Source: Trabulsiella guamensis ATCC 49490
GTDB lineage: Bacteria > Pseudomonadota > Gammaproteobacteria > Enterobacterales > Enterobacteriaceae
DNA: 64,000 bases
Assembly: GCF_000734965.1 (NCBI RefSeq)
Contig: NZ_JMTB01000078.1
Location: 90,316 to 154,315 of the forward strand
Reading direction: 5' to 3'
Every line of letters begins with the position of its first letter. The stretch's first letter is position 1. The notes beneath the pieces were generated by a model that did no database searches, was not told where the DNA came from, and saw nothing but the letters and a program-made list of their open reading frames with translations. Shown one piece after another: positions 18,525 to 28,059 of the stretch. Position numbers and translations under genes: made by a program.

Positions 18525-18627
18525 GGCACTCTGCCCGCACCAGGGAACCCCAACGCCGGCCGTCTGGCCGGCAATTATCACCCGGATTTACACTAGCGCC
18601 CTGCGGGGCGCTTGCAGGGGCATTGTC

Positions 18628-20127
18628 ATGACAGACACCACCGCATTTATCACTCTTGAGAATATCAGCAAGCAATTCCCGGGCGTGCTGGCGCTGGATA
18701 ACGTGAGCCTGACGCTGAATAAAGGTGAAGTTCACTGTCTGGCAGGACAGAACGGCTGTGGTAAAAGCACGATCATCAAAGTGATTTCCGGTGTATATCA
18801 TCCGGAAAAAGGGGCGCAGATTTTACTCGACGGCAAACTGTTTCATCAGCTGACGCCGTCGCTGTCCGCCCATTATGGTATTCAGGTCATCTATCAGGAC
18901 CTGTCGTTATTCCCCAATTTCAGCGTGGCGGAAAATATCGCCGTCAATCGGTATCTGCCGGGTGGTGATATCTGGGTCCGCCGCGGTGCGATGAAAAAAC
19001 AGGCGCTGGCCGCGATGCAGCGCATCGGCGTACGTATCGATCCTGATAAAAAAGTCGAAAAACTGTCGATTGCCGACCGCCAGCTGGTGGCTATCTGCCG
19101 CGCTATCGCCGCCGATGCCCGACTGGTGATTATGGATGAACCCACCGCCTCCCTTACCCGCCAGGAAGTCAACGGCCTGCTGCGGGTGGTCAGTGAACTG
19201 AAAGCCGCCGGGATTTGCGTGGTGTTTGTCAGCCATCGTCTGGATGAGGTGATGGAAGTGGCAGACCGCATCAGTGTGATGCGCGACGGCAAGTTAGTCG
19301 GTACGTTTCCGGCACAGGAACTCGACAGCCACGAGCTGGCCTTCCTGATGACCGGGCAGCGTTTCCATTACAGCCCGCTGCCTGAGAAACCCCCGGTCGA
19401 ACAGGAGCCGATGCTGGAACTGCGTGGGCTGAGCCGCAAAGGTAAATACCGCAATATTAATCTCTCGCTGCGTAGCGGCGAAATTGTGTCGATTGTCGGC
19501 CTGCTTGGCGCCGGGCGCACCGAACTGTGCCTGAGTCTCTTTGGTATGACCCACCCGGAAAGCGGCGAGATCCGCATTAACGGCAAACCTGTCCGGCTGC
19601 GCAATAACCATGACGCGATAAAACACGGCATCGGCTACGTGTCGGAAGACAGGCTGACGCAGGGTCTTATCATGGAGCAGTCGATCTACGACAACACCAT
19701 CGTCACGGTATTTGACAAGCTGCACACCCGCAGCGGTCTGCTCGATCATCAGAAAGCGCAGACGCTGGTCAGCGATTTGATACGCGAGCTGAATATAAAA
19801 GTCTCTGATCCGCAACTGCCAGTGAAAACCCTCTCAGGCGGTAACGCGCAGCGCATTGCCATCGCCAAATGGGTGGCGACCAACCCGCGGATCCTCATTC
19901 TCGACTCCCCCACCGTCGGCGTGGATATCGCCAATAAAGAGGGGATCTATCAGATAGCCCGTGACCTTGCCGAACAAGGGATGGCGGTGCTGATGATTTG
20001 TGACGAGATCCCGGAAGCGTATTACAACAGCCACCGCGTGCTGGTGATGCGCCGCGGTGAACTGGTCGCGGAATTTAATCCTCATCGTTGCCGCGAAGAG
20101 GAGATTGCTGAGGTGGTCAATGAATAA
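18628..20127 (+). CDS. yphE: Sugar ABC transporter ATPase with two nucleotide-binding domains (YphE-like)
   Basis: The product has 499 residues (503 in E. coli YphE), built as two fused ABC domains like RbsA, MglA and AraG. Domain 1 (about 8-245) has Walker A GQNGCGKST and Walker B RLVIMDEPTASL with a degenerate signature LSIADRQLVAI. Domain 2 (about 260-495) has a degenerate Walker A GLLGAGRTEL but an intact signature LSGGNAQRIAIAKW and RILILDSPTVGVD. This asymmetry is normal for the family. It starts with AGGGG before the ATG, and its last 8 bases overlap the next gene. Confidence 0.93.
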   Translation: MTDTTAFITLENISKQFPGVLALDNVSLTLNKGEVHCLAGQNGCGKSTIIKVISGVYHPEKGAQILLDGKLFHQLTPSLSAHYGIQVIYQDLSLFPNFSVAENIAVNRYLPGGDIWVRRGAMKKQALAAMQRIGVRIDPDKKVEKLSIADRQLVAICRAIAADARLVIMDEPTASLTRQEVNGLLRVVSELKAAGICVVFVSHRLDEVMEVADRISVMRDGKLVGTFPAQELDSHELAFLMTGQRFHYSPLPEKPPVEQEPMLELRGLSRKGKYRNINLSLRSGEIVSIVGLLGAGRTELCLSLFGMTHPESGEIRINGKPVRLRNNHDAIKHGIGYVSEDRLTQGLIMEQSIYDNTIVTVFDKLHTRSGLLDHQKAQTLVSDLIRELNIKVSDPQLPVKTLSGGNAQRIAIAKWVATNPRILILDSPTVGVDIANKEGIYQIARDLAEQGMAVLMICDEIPEAYYNSHRVLVMRRGELVAEFNPHRCREEEIAEVVNE

Positions 20128-21109
20128 CGCACGTCTTTCGCACCTTTTAGGACAACACGAATTCTGGCTTGGCCTGCTGGTAGTAGCGCTGGCGGTGGGG
20201 CTGAGCATCAGTACCGATGAGTTTCTGTCGCTGGGCAATCTGACGGACGTCGCCACCAGCTACGCCATTCTCGGCATTCTGGCCTGCGGGTTGTTCGTGG
20301 TGCTGATTTCCGGCGGCATCGACATCTCGTTCCCGGCGATGACCGCCATTGCTCAGTATGTGATGGCCAGTTGGGTGATCGCTCATGGCGGCAACTTCGC
20401 GCTGGCGCTGTTAATTTCTGTCGCCGTCGGCCTGCTGCTGGGGTTGATCAACGGTTTCCTGGTCTACTGGTTGCGCGTGCCGGCAATCATCATCACCATT
20501 GCCACCCTGAACGTCTATTACGGGCTGCTGGTTTATGCCACCAAAGGCACCTGGCTGTACGGCTTCCCGGACTGGTTCATGAACGGCATCAACTGGTTTT
20601 CCTTCACCGCCGCGGATGGCTATGACTACGGTCTGACGCTGCCATTGTTATGCCTGGCGGGCGTCATCCTGTTTACCGCCGTGCTGATGAATTACACCCG
20701 TCTCGGACGGCAGATTTACGCCATGGGCGGCAACCGTGACGCCGCATCGCGCCTGGGGTTGAACCTGTTGAGACTGCATTTTTACGTGTATGGCTATATG
20801 GGGATCCTCGCCGGGATCGCCGCCGTAGTGCAGGCGCAAATCACCCAGTCGGTCGCCCCCAACTCACTGCTCGGTTTTGAGCTGACGGTACTGGCGGCGG
20901 TAGTGCTGGGCGGTACCAGCATGAGCGGCGGACGCGGCACACTTATCGGCACACTGCTCGGGGTGATCCTGCTGGCTTTTTTGCAGAACGGTCTGACGCT
21001 GCTTGGCGTCTCCTCTTACTGGCACACCGTCTTTAGCGGCGCCATTATTCTGGTCAGCATCAGCGCTACGGCCTGGAATGAAAAACGCAAACTCGCAAGG
21101 GAGCTTTGA
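20120..21109 (+). CDS. yphD: Sugar ABC transporter permease 1 (YphD-like)
   Basis: The product has 329 residues from MNNARLSHLLGQHEF, a start inside the end of yphE that avoids a longer unsupported frame. There are about 8 to 10 hydrophobic segments of the RbsC/BPD_transp_2 family, with the conserved GLINGFLVYWLRVPAIIITI segment and the family loop VLGGTSMSGGRGTLIGTLLG near the C-terminus. It forms the inner-membrane channel with the second permease encoded next. Confidence 0.9.
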   Translation: MNNARLSHLLGQHEFWLGLLVVALAVGLSISTDEFLSLGNLTDVATSYAILGILACGLFVVLISGGIDISFPAMTAIAQYVMASWVIAHGGNFALALLISVAVGLLLGLINGFLVYWLRVPAIIITIATLNVYYGLLVYATKGTWLYGFPDWFMNGINWFSFTAADGYDYGLTLPLLCLAGVILFTAVLMNYTRLGRQIYAMGGNRDAASRLGLNLLRLHFYVYGYMGILAGIAAVVQAQITQSVAPNSLLGFELTVLAAVVLGGTSMSGGRGTLIGTLLGVILLAFLQNGLTLLGVSSYWHTVFSGAIILVSISATAWNEKRKLAREL

Positions 21110-21110
21110 G

Positions 21111-22064
21111 ATGAAAGCATTCGCAAGACGCTTACCCGGTGATGCCATCATCCGCCTGCAGTGCGTGATCATTATTGTCGTGGCGGTGGTCTTTTCTCTG
21201 CTGCTCGGCGGTCGCTTTTTCAGCATCGCCAATTTCCAGTCCATCAGTTCGCAATTGCCGATTCTCGGCATGCTGGCGCTGGGGATGGGCATCACCATGC
21301 TGACCGGGGGCATTAACCTGTCGATCATTGCCAGCGCTAACGCCTGTTCACTGGCGATGGCGGCGGTGATTGTCAGCCACCCGGATAACCCGCTGTTTGT
21401 TGGGCTGGCGCTGCTGGCGGGTCTGCTGGTGGCGGTGGCCATCGGCACGCTGAACGGCGCGCTCATCGCCTGGGTTGGCGTCTCGCCGATCCTCGCCACC
21501 CTCGGCACCATGACGCTGATTTCCGGGCTTAATATTTTGCTCTCCAACGGGACGGTGATTTCCGGCTTCCCGGAGGTGATTCAGTTTTTTGGCAACGCTA
21601 TGGTGCTGGGCATTCCTGTAGCACTGCTGCTGTTTATTCTGGTCGCGGTGCTGTTGTGGGTGCTGCTTGAGCATACCACCCTCGGGCGCAGCCTGTACCT
21701 CGTAGGGTCAAATGAGCAGGCCACCCGCTACAGCGGCGTGAACACCATCCGGGTACAGATTTCCGTGTATATCATCTCTGCATTGCTGGGCTGGGCGGCC
21801 GCCATTCTGATGATGGCGAAGTTTAACTCTGCCAAAGCGGGTTACGGCGAATCTTACCTGCTGGTCACCATTCTGGCGTCCGTACTGGGCGGCATTAACC
21901 CGGATGGGGGTTTTGGCCGGGTGATTGGTCTGGTACTGGCGCTGGTGGTGCTGCAAATGCTGGAAAGCGGCTTCAATTTGCTGGGGATCAGCAGCTATCT
22001 GACGATGGCGCTCTGGGGCGCGGTGCTGATCCTCTTTATCGCATTACAGAATCGTAAAGCCTGA
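21111..22064 (+). CDS. Sugar ABC transporter permease 2 (RbsC family)
   Basis: The product has 317 residues from MKAFARRLPGDAIIRL, preceded by GGGAG and lying 1 base after the first permease gene. It shows GALIAWVGVSPILATLGTMTL and LGGINPDGGFGRVIGLVLAL, the same family landmarks as its neighbour but a clearly different sequence. The pair thus probably forms a heterodimer rather than being a recent duplicate. E. coli K-12 has only one permease gene (yphD) at this place. Confidence 0.88.
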   Translation: MKAFARRLPGDAIIRLQCVIIIVVAVVFSLLLGGRFFSIANFQSISSQLPILGMLALGMGITMLTGGINLSIIASANACSLAMAAVIVSHPDNPLFVGLALLAGLLVAVAIGTLNGALIAWVGVSPILATLGTMTLISGLNILLSNGTVISGFPEVIQFFGNAMVLGIPVALLLFILVAVLLWVLLEHTTLGRSLYLVGSNEQATRYSGVNTIRVQISVYIISALLGWAAAILMMAKFNSAKAGYGESYLLVTILASVLGGINPDGGFGRVIGLVLALVVLQMLESGFNLLGISSYLTMALWGAVLILFIALQNRKA

Positions 22065-22080
22065 TTTCAGGAGAAGAATT

Positions 22081-23718
22081 ATGGCGAGTTACTTCATTGG
22101 TGTGGATGTAGGTACCGGAAGCGCCCGCGCAGGCGTGTTTGACCTGAACGGCAGGATGGTGGGACAAGCGAGCCGGGCCATTGAGATTTATCGCCCGCAG
22201 GCTGATTTCGTTGAACAATCCTCGGACAATATCTGGCAGGCGGTCTGTAACGCGGTACGCGATGCGGTCAATCAGGCTGACATCAATCCGATTCAGGTCA
22301 AAGGATTAGGCTTTGACGCTACCTGTTCACTGGTGGTACTGGATAAAGAAGGCAAACCGCTGACCATCAGCCCTTCCGGGCGCAGTGAGCAGAATATCAT
22401 CGTGTGGATGGATCACCGCGCCATCTCCCAGGCTGACCGCATCAACGCCCTGCACCACCGGGTGCTGGACTACGTCGGCGGGATTATCTCCCCGGAAATG
22501 CAGACGCCAAAACTGCTGTGGCTGAAACAGCATATGCCGAACACCTGGGCGAATGCCGGGTACTATTTTGACCTGCCAGATTTCCTCACCTGGCGCGCCA
22601 CTAACGACGACACGCGCTCGTTGTGCTCGACCGTCTGTAAGTGGACCTATATGGGCCACGAAGATAAATGGGACGCCAGCTACTTCCGCGAGATTGGACT
22701 GGAAGATTTGCTGGAGCATGATGCGGAAAAAATTGGTCGTTATGTGAAAACCATGGGCGAGCCGCTCGGCCACGGCCTGACGCAGCGCGCCGCCAGCGAG
22801 ATGGGGCTTATCCCCGGCACGGCGGTCAGCGTGTCGATTATTGATGCGCACGCCGGCACGCTTGGCACGCTGGGCGCCAGCGGCGTATCGGGCGATGTGG
22901 CGGATTTCGACCGCCGTATTGCACTGATTGGCGGCACCTCAACGGGGCATATGGCTATTTCCCGGCAGCCGCGATTTATTGGCGGCGTCTGGGGTCCCTA
23001 CTATTCTGCCGTGTTGCCAGACTACTGGCTCAACGAAGGCGGGCAGTCGGCAACCGGCGCGCTAATCGACCATATTATTCAGTCACACCCCTGCTATGAG
23101 ACGCTACTGGCGCAGGCCAAAACCCAGGGACACACCATTTATGAAGCGCTGAATACGCTGTTGCGGAAGATGGCCGGCGAGCCGGAGAATATCGCGTTCC
23201 TTACCCGCGATATCCACATCCTGCCCTATTTCCACGGTAATCGCTCTCCGCGAGCCAACCCGACGCTGACCGGCACAATGACTGGCCTTAAGCTGTCACG
23301 CACCCCGGAAGATATGGCGCTGCACTACCTGGCGACCATTCAGGCTATCGCTCTTGGCACGCGGCATATCATCGAAACCATGAATCAGAGCGGTTACGCC
23401 ATTGATACCATTATGGCGAGCGGCGGTGGCACCAAGAACCCCATTTTCGTGCAGGAGCATGCAAATGCGACCGGCTGCGCCATGTTGTTACCGGAAGAGA
23501 GCGAAGCCATGCTGCTCGGCGGCGCAATGATGGGCACGGTGGCGGCGGGTGTCTTCGATACCTTCCCGGAAGCGATGTCAGCCATGAGTCGTATCGGTAA
23601 AACGGTGACGCCGCAGACCAATCGCATCAAACAGTATTACGATCGTAAATATCAGGTATTCCATGAGATGTATCAGGACCACATGAAATACCGCCAGCTG
23701 ATGCAGGAGGGCGCATGA
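22081..23718 (+). CDS. FGGY-family pentulose kinase, probably D-ribulokinase
   Basis: The product has 545 residues, near the length of eukaryotic FGGY D-ribulokinase (about 550). It has two actin-like domains: the N-terminal phosphate loop GVDVGTGSARAGVFD, the substrate-side HILPYFHGNRSPRANP, and the C-terminal adenosine motif MASGGGTKNPIFVQEHA with LLGGAMMGT. Residues 81-85 are TCSLV, the signature reported to separate D-ribulokinases from ribitol, xylulose and L-ribulose kinases. The expected reaction is D-ribulose + ATP to D-ribulose 5-phosphate. A GGAG-type ribosome site precedes the ATG, and its stop overlaps the SIS gene as ATGA. No such kinase is in the E. coli K-12 yph cluster. Confidence 0.85.
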   Translation: MASYFIGVDVGTGSARAGVFDLNGRMVGQASRAIEIYRPQADFVEQSSDNIWQAVCNAVRDAVNQADINPIQVKGLGFDATCSLVVLDKEGKPLTISPSGRSEQNIIVWMDHRAISQADRINALHHRVLDYVGGIISPEMQTPKLLWLKQHMPNTWANAGYYFDLPDFLTWRATNDDTRSLCSTVCKWTYMGHEDKWDASYFREIGLEDLLEHDAEKIGRYVKTMGEPLGHGLTQRAASEMGLIPGTAVSVSIIDAHAGTLGTLGASGVSGDVADFDRRIALIGGTSTGHMAISRQPRFIGGVWGPYYSAVLPDYWLNEGGQSATGALIDHIIQSHPCYETLLAQAKTQGHTIYEALNTLLRKMAGEPENIAFLTRDIHILPYFHGNRSPRANPTLTGTMTGLKLSRTPEDMALHYLATIQAIALGTRHIIETMNQSGYAIDTIMASGGGTKNPIFVQEHANATGCAMLLPEESEAMLLGGAMMGTVAAGVFDTFPEAMSAMSRIGKTVTPQTNRIKQYYDRKYQVFHEMYQDHMKYRQLMQEGA

Positions 23719-24314
23719 CCAGCCCATGGCAACAGGCCACCGATACGTGGAAACTCTACAGTAATGCGCTGGCCGGGTTGGGTCAGCACCTGAACGAGAC
23801 TGTCTGGCAGCAACTGATGGCGGAGCTGCGTGGCTGCAAAGGCAAAATTGTGGTCACCGGCGTCGGCACCTCTGGCATTGCGGCGCGCAAAATTGCCCAT
23901 ATGTTCGCTTGTGTCGAGCGCCCGGCCATCTACCTGAGCGCTACCGATGCCGCCCATGGCGATCTCGGTTTTCTGCGAGCCGACGATTTAGTGATCCTGC
24001 TTTCCCGTGGCGGCAATTCCGACGAGTTGACTCGCCTGCTGCCGGGGCTGGCGAGCCGTAACGTACCGGTGATTAGCGTGACGGAAAACCCGGCGTCAGC
24101 GATAGCGCAGGCCTCACGGTTGGTGATCTCCACTGGCGTGCAACGCGAAGCCGATCCCCTCGACATGCTGGCGACCACCTCGATTGTGCTGGTGCTGGCG
24201 ATTTTCGACGCCGCCTGCGTCTGCCTGATGAACGAGAGTGGCTATTCGAAAGAGACCCTGCTGGGGGTTCATCCGGGGGGCGATGTGGGGTTAACGTTGC
24301 GCCAGGAGCAGTAG
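23715..24314 (+). CDS. SIS-domain sugar-phosphate isomerase-like protein (KdsD/GutQ-related, no CBS domains)
   Basis: The product has 199 residues: one SIS domain and nothing else. It aligns by eye with arabinose-5-phosphate isomerase (KdsD): GKIVVTGVGTSGIAARKIAH, TDAAHGDLGFL, READPLDMLATTS and VHPGG. The KdsD catalytic residues H88, E111, E152 and H193 have matching residues here, but the KdsD lysine 59 (in GMGKSG) is a threonine, T52. The CBS pair of KdsD is absent. It may isomerise the kinase product or act on a related phosphosugar; the KdsD reaction itself is doubtful given the lost lysine. It is translationally coupled to the kinase gene. Confidence 0.82.
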   Translation: MTSPWQQATDTWKLYSNALAGLGQHLNETVWQQLMAELRGCKGKIVVTGVGTSGIAARKIAHMFACVERPAIYLSATDAAHGDLGFLRADDLVILLSRGGNSDELTRLLPGLASRNVPVISVTENPASAIAQASRLVISTGVQREADPLDMLATTSIVLVLAIFDAACVCLMNESGYSKETLLGVHPGGDVGLTLRQEQ

Positions 24315-24392
24315 TCTTCACCCGTGAGCGGCATGGCAGAGCAGGAAAATGTGTATTACGTTTAAATCACACCTGTTTAAGAGGGAACTGTC

Positions 24393-24815
24393 ATGCAATC
24401 GCTTCGCTATTTTGAGTTTGGTCAGTCACGTCATCTGTTGCTGTTGATTGCCCGCATCGCCATCGTGCTGCTGTTCATCATTTTCGGCTATCCGAAAATG
24501 CTCGGTTTCAGCGGTACCGTGCAGTATATGGCGAGCTCCGGTGCGCCGTTGCCTACGCTGTCGGCGATTATCGCGATCATTATGGAAGTCCCGGCGGCGA
24601 TCCTTATCGTGCTCGGTTTTTTCACTCGTCCACTGGCGGTAATTTTTATCTTCTACACGCTGGGAACGGCAGTGATTGGTCACCACTACTGGGATATGAG
24701 CGGTGACGCCGTGGTGCCAAATATGATTAATTTCTACAAAAATGTGAGCATCGCCGGCGCGTTTATCCTGCTGGCGATCACCGGGCCGGGGGCGATTTCC
24801 CTCGACCGACGCTAG
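24393..24815 (+). CDS. yphA: YphA, DoxX-family inner membrane protein
   Basis: The product has 140 residues with four hydrophobic segments (about 15-40, 52-72, 78-98 and 112-132) and the DoxX-family core [21 protein letters not shown] and HHYWDMSG. It matches E. coli YphA, whose function is not established. It lies 78 bases after the SIS gene, with its own GAGGG ribosome site. In E. coli it sits beside hcaD at the other end of the yph cluster; here it adjoins glyA. Whether it belongs to the sugar operon is unclear. Confidence 0.88.
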   Translation: MQSLRYFEFGQSRHLLLLIARIAIVLLFIIFGYPKMLGFSGTVQYMASSGAPLPTLSAIIAIIMEVPAAILIVLGFFTRPLAVIFIFYTLGTAVIGHHYWDMSGDAVVPNMINFYKNVSIAGAFILLAITGPGAISLDRR

Positions 24816-24821
24816 AAACAG

Positions 24822-24846
24822 AAAAGGCCGCTGACGCGGCCTTTTT
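24822..24846. terminator. Bidirectional terminator between yphA and glyA
   Basis: Arms AAAAGGCCGC and GCGGCCTTTT pair around a short loop. There is a T run on the plus strand and an A run on the other side, so it can end transcription of both yphA and the convergent glyA. Confidence 0.9.
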
Positions 24847-24859
24847 TACGGACATCTGA

Positions 24860-26113
24860 TTATGCGTAAACCGGGAAGCGGGCGCAGATATCCAGCACTT
24901 TGCCTTTGATGCGCTCGATGGTCGCTTCGTCGTTGATGTTGTCCAGCACATCACACATCCAGCCTGCCAGCTCTTTCACTTCCGCTTCTTTAAAACCGCG
25001 GCGGGTGACAGCCGGGGAACCGATACGAACACCGGAGGTCACAAACGGGCTCTTCGGATCGTTCGGCACGCTGTTTTTGTTCACGGTGATGTTAGCGCGG
25101 CCCAGCGCGGCATCAGCTTCTTTACCGGTCAGGTTTTTATCGACCAGATCCAGCAAGAACAGGTGGTTTTCAGTGCCGCCAGACACCACTTTGTAGCCAC
25201 GTTTCAGGAACACTTCCACCATCGCTTTGGCGTTTTTCGCTACTTGCTGCTGGTAGACTTTGAACTCTGGCTCCATTGCTTCTTTCAGCGCCACGGCTTT
25301 CGCCGCGATAACGTGCATCAGTGGGCCGCCCTGTGCGCTTGGGAACACAGCGGAGTTCAGTTTCTTGTACAGCTCTTCGTCGCCGCCTTTCGCCAGGATC
25401 AGGCCGCCGCGCGGACCCGCCAGGGTTTTGTGGGTCGTGGTAGTCACCACGTGCGCATGCGGAACCGGGTTCGGATACACGCCTGCGGCAATCAGACCGG
25501 CGACGTGCGCCATATCGACGAACAGGTATGCGCCGATGCTGTCAGCGATTTCACGCATTTTTGCCCAGTCAACGATACCGGAGTAAGCAGAGAAACCACC
25601 GATAATCATCTTCGGTTTGTGCTCTTTGGCCTGCTTCGCCATGTCGTCGTAGTCAATTTTACCGGTCTCATCAATACCGTAAGGAATGATGTTATACAGT
25701 TTGCCAGAGAAGTTAACCGGAGAGCCGTGCGTCAGGTGACCGCCTTGCGCCAGGTTCATACCCAGGACGGTATCGCCCGGTTGCAGCAACGCAGTGTAAA
25801 CCGCGAAGTTGGCCTGAGAGCCGGAGTGCGGCTGGACGTTAGCGTAGTCAGCGCCGAACAGTGCTTTCGCACGGTCGATCGCCAGTTGCTCAACGATATC
25901 CACATATTCGCAACCGCCGTAGTAGCGCTTGCCCGGATATCCTTCCGCGTATTTATTGGTCAGCTGAGATCCCTGCGCCTGCATCACGCGCGGGCTGGTG
26001 TAGTTTTCGGAGGCGATCAGTTCGATGTGCTCTTCCTGACGTACTTTTTCCTGCTCCATAGCCTGCCACAGTTCGGCATCATAATCGGCAATGTTCATTT
26101 CACGCTTTAACAT
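24860..26113 (-). CDS. glyA: Serine hydroxymethyltransferase
   Basis: The product has 417 residues starting [20 protein letters not shown], the E. coli start. The PLP-lysine motif is [17 protein letters not shown] (lysine about 229). It interconverts serine and glycine with tetrahydrofolate and is the main source of one-carbon units for purine, thymidylate and methionine synthesis. It is divergent from hmp, with 303 bases between. A -10 TATACT lies at 26190-26185 with a poor -35 (CTGTTA), consistent with activator-dependent expression. Confidence 0.98.
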   Translation of the reverse strand: MLKREMNIADYDAELWQAMEQEKVRQEEHIELIASENYTSPRVMQAQGSQLTNKYAEGYPGKRYYGGCEYVDIVEQLAIDRAKALFGADYANVQPHSGSQANFAVYTALLQPGDTVLGMNLAQGGHLTHGSPVNFSGKLYNIIPYGIDETGKIDYDDMAKQAKEHKPKMIIGGFSAYSGIVDWAKMREIADSIGAYLFVDMAHVAGLIAAGVYPNPVPHAHVVTTTTHKTLAGPRGGLILAKGGDEELYKKLNSAVFPSAQGGPLMHVIAAKAVALKEAMEPEFKVYQQQVAKNAKAMVEVFLKRGYKVVSGGTENHLFLLDLVDKNLTGKEADAALGRANITVNKNSVPNDPKSPFVTSGVRIGSPAVTRRGFKEAEVKELAGWMCDVLDNINDEATIERIKGKVLDICARFPVYA

Positions 26114-26231
26114 CCGCATCTCCTGACTCAGCTAACGATAAATTTTCAACCCTAAAAAGGGGTCCGGTTTGGACAACGGCCCACAGTATAACTGATTAGT
26201 TGTGCGATAACAGGTCTTGACAAAGTAATTT

Positions 26232-26247
26232 ACGCAAACGATTACGT
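26232..26247. promoter_or_regulatory. PurR box upstream of glyA
   Basis: The plus strand reads ACGCAAACGATTACGT, matching ANGCAANCGNTTNCNT at every defined position. It lies just upstream of the glyA promoter. E. coli glyA is repressed by PurR at the corresponding place. The rest of the glyA-hmp spacer (26114-26416) also holds the glyA -10 and the hmp NsrR site. MetR sites known in E. coli were not clear to me. Confidence 0.85.
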
Positions 26248-26368
26248 CGTGACGCGACAAGGAGTTGAGGAATAAAGCACTTCTCATTACTTAAGGATTT
26301 CTTTTCAGGTTTGTGATGCATATTTTTCACGCAGCAAAGATCCATTTACAACGTAGGGACATTTTTAT

Positions 26369-26391
26369 AAGATGCATTTAAAATACATCAT
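26369..26391 (+). promoter_or_regulatory. NsrR operator of hmp
   Basis: Half-sites AAGATGCATTT and AAATACATCAT flank one central base, matching the 11-1-11 NsrR dyad at 9 of 11 dyad positions. It ends 25 bases before the hmp ATG, the place where nitric-oxide-responsive NsrR represses hmp in E. coli. Confidence 0.85.
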
Positions 26392-26416
26392 TAAAATCAC
26401 CTAAAAGGAAGTTGCT

Positions 26417-27595
26417 ATGCTCGACGCTCAAACCATCGCTACGGTTAAGTCCACCATCCCTCTGCTGGTCGAAACCGGTCCTAAACTTACCGCCCATTTT
26501 TATGATCGCATGTTCACCCATAACCCGGAGCTCAAAGAGATTTTCAACATGAGCAACCAGCGTAATGGCGACCAACGTGAAGCTCTGTTCAATGCCATCG
26601 CGGCTTATGCCAGCAACCTTGAAAATCTGGAGGCGCTGTTACCGGCCGTGGAAAAAATCGCGCAGAAACACACCAGTTTCCAGATCAAACCGGAGCAGTA
26701 CAACATTGTTGGCAGCCACCTGCTGGCGACCCTTGATGAGATGTTCAGCCCCGGTCAGGAAGTGCTCGACGCGTGGGGCAAAGCCTATGGCGTGCTGGCA
26801 GGCGTGTTCATCAACCGTGAAGCGGAGCTTTATCAGCACAACGCCAGTAAACAGGGCGGCTGGGAAGGTACACGCGCGTTCCGTATCGTCAGCAAAACTC
26901 CGCGCAGCGCGCTTATCACCAGTTTCGAGTTCGAACCGGTAGACGGCCAGCCAGTAGCCGATTATCAGCCCGGGCAGTATCTCGGCGTCTGGCTGAAGCC
27001 GGAAGGGTTTGCACATCAGGAAATTCGTCAGTACTCACTTACTCGCAAGCCGGACGGTAAACGCTATCGTATCGCCGTAAAACGTGAAGATGGCGGTCAG
27101 GTTTCTTCCTGGTTGCATAACAGCGCCAGTGTTGGCGACGTGGTGCATCTGGCAGCACCCGCGGGTGATTTCTTTATGAATGTTGAGCCGACAACACCGG
27201 TGACGCTAATTTCTGCAGGTGTGGGTCAGACGCCGATGCTGGCAATGCTGGATACGCTGGCGCAAAACGGCCATCAGGCGCGGGTGAACTGGTTCCATGC
27301 CGCCGAGAATGGCAATGTCCATGCTTTTGCCGATGAGGTGACGGCGCACGGGAGCAAATTGCCCAACTTCAGCGCCCACACCTGGTATCGCATTCCGCAG
27401 GAAGGCGACCGTTTTGACAGCGAAGGGATGATGGATTTAACAGCGCTGGAAGGTCAGTTTACCGATCCGCAGACTCAGTTTTATCTCTGCGGCCCGGTCG
27501 GTTTCATGCAGTTCGCCGCGAAACAGCTGGTGACGTTGGGTGTGAATCAGGACCACATTCATTACGAATGCTTTGGTCCGCATAAAGTGCTGTAA
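26417..27595 (+). CDS. hmp: Hmp flavohaemoprotein (nitric oxide dioxygenase)
   Basis: The product has 392 residues (396 in E. coli). The globin domain (about 1-138) has the proximal haem histidine in KIAQKHTSF. It is followed by an FAD-binding domain ([21 protein letters not shown]) and an NAD-binding domain ([19 protein letters not shown] and [10 protein letters not shown]). It converts NO and oxygen to nitrate with NADH/FAD electrons, detoxifying NO in the cytoplasm. Its leader carries an NsrR dyad. Confidence 0.97.
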   Translation: MLDAQTIATVKSTIPLLVETGPKLTAHFYDRMFTHNPELKEIFNMSNQRNGDQREALFNAIAAYASNLENLEALLPAVEKIAQKHTSFQIKPEQYNIVGSHLLATLDEMFSPGQEVLDAWGKAYGVLAGVFINREAELYQHNASKQGGWEGTRAFRIVSKTPRSALITSFEFEPVDGQPVADYQPGQYLGVWLKPEGFAHQEIRQYSLTRKPDGKRYRIAVKREDGGQVSSWLHNSASVGDVVHLAAPAGDFFMNVEPTTPVTLISAGVGQTPMLAMLDTLAQNGHQARVNWFHAAENGNVHAFADEVTAHGSKLPNFSAHTWYRIPQEGDRFDSEGMMDLTALEGQFTDPQTQFYLCGPVGFMQFAAKQLVTLGVNQDHIHYECFGPHKVL

Positions 27596-27604
27596 GAAGG
27601 AATG

Positions 27605-27640
27605 ACGTCCCCTCGCCCGTCGCGGTGAAGGGACGTTTTA
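27605..27640. terminator. Terminator between hmp and glnB
   Basis: Arms ACGTCCC (27605-27611) and GGGACGT (27630-27636) flank a loop that can pair further, followed by TTTTATTAT. It lies between the convergent hmp and glnB genes. Confidence 0.75.
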
Positions 27641-27643
27641 TTA

Positions 27644-28017
<374 letters not shown>

Positions 28018-28059
28018 ACCGTATCATATCGTCGAAAAATTCGTCGGGAAATTGTGGTG

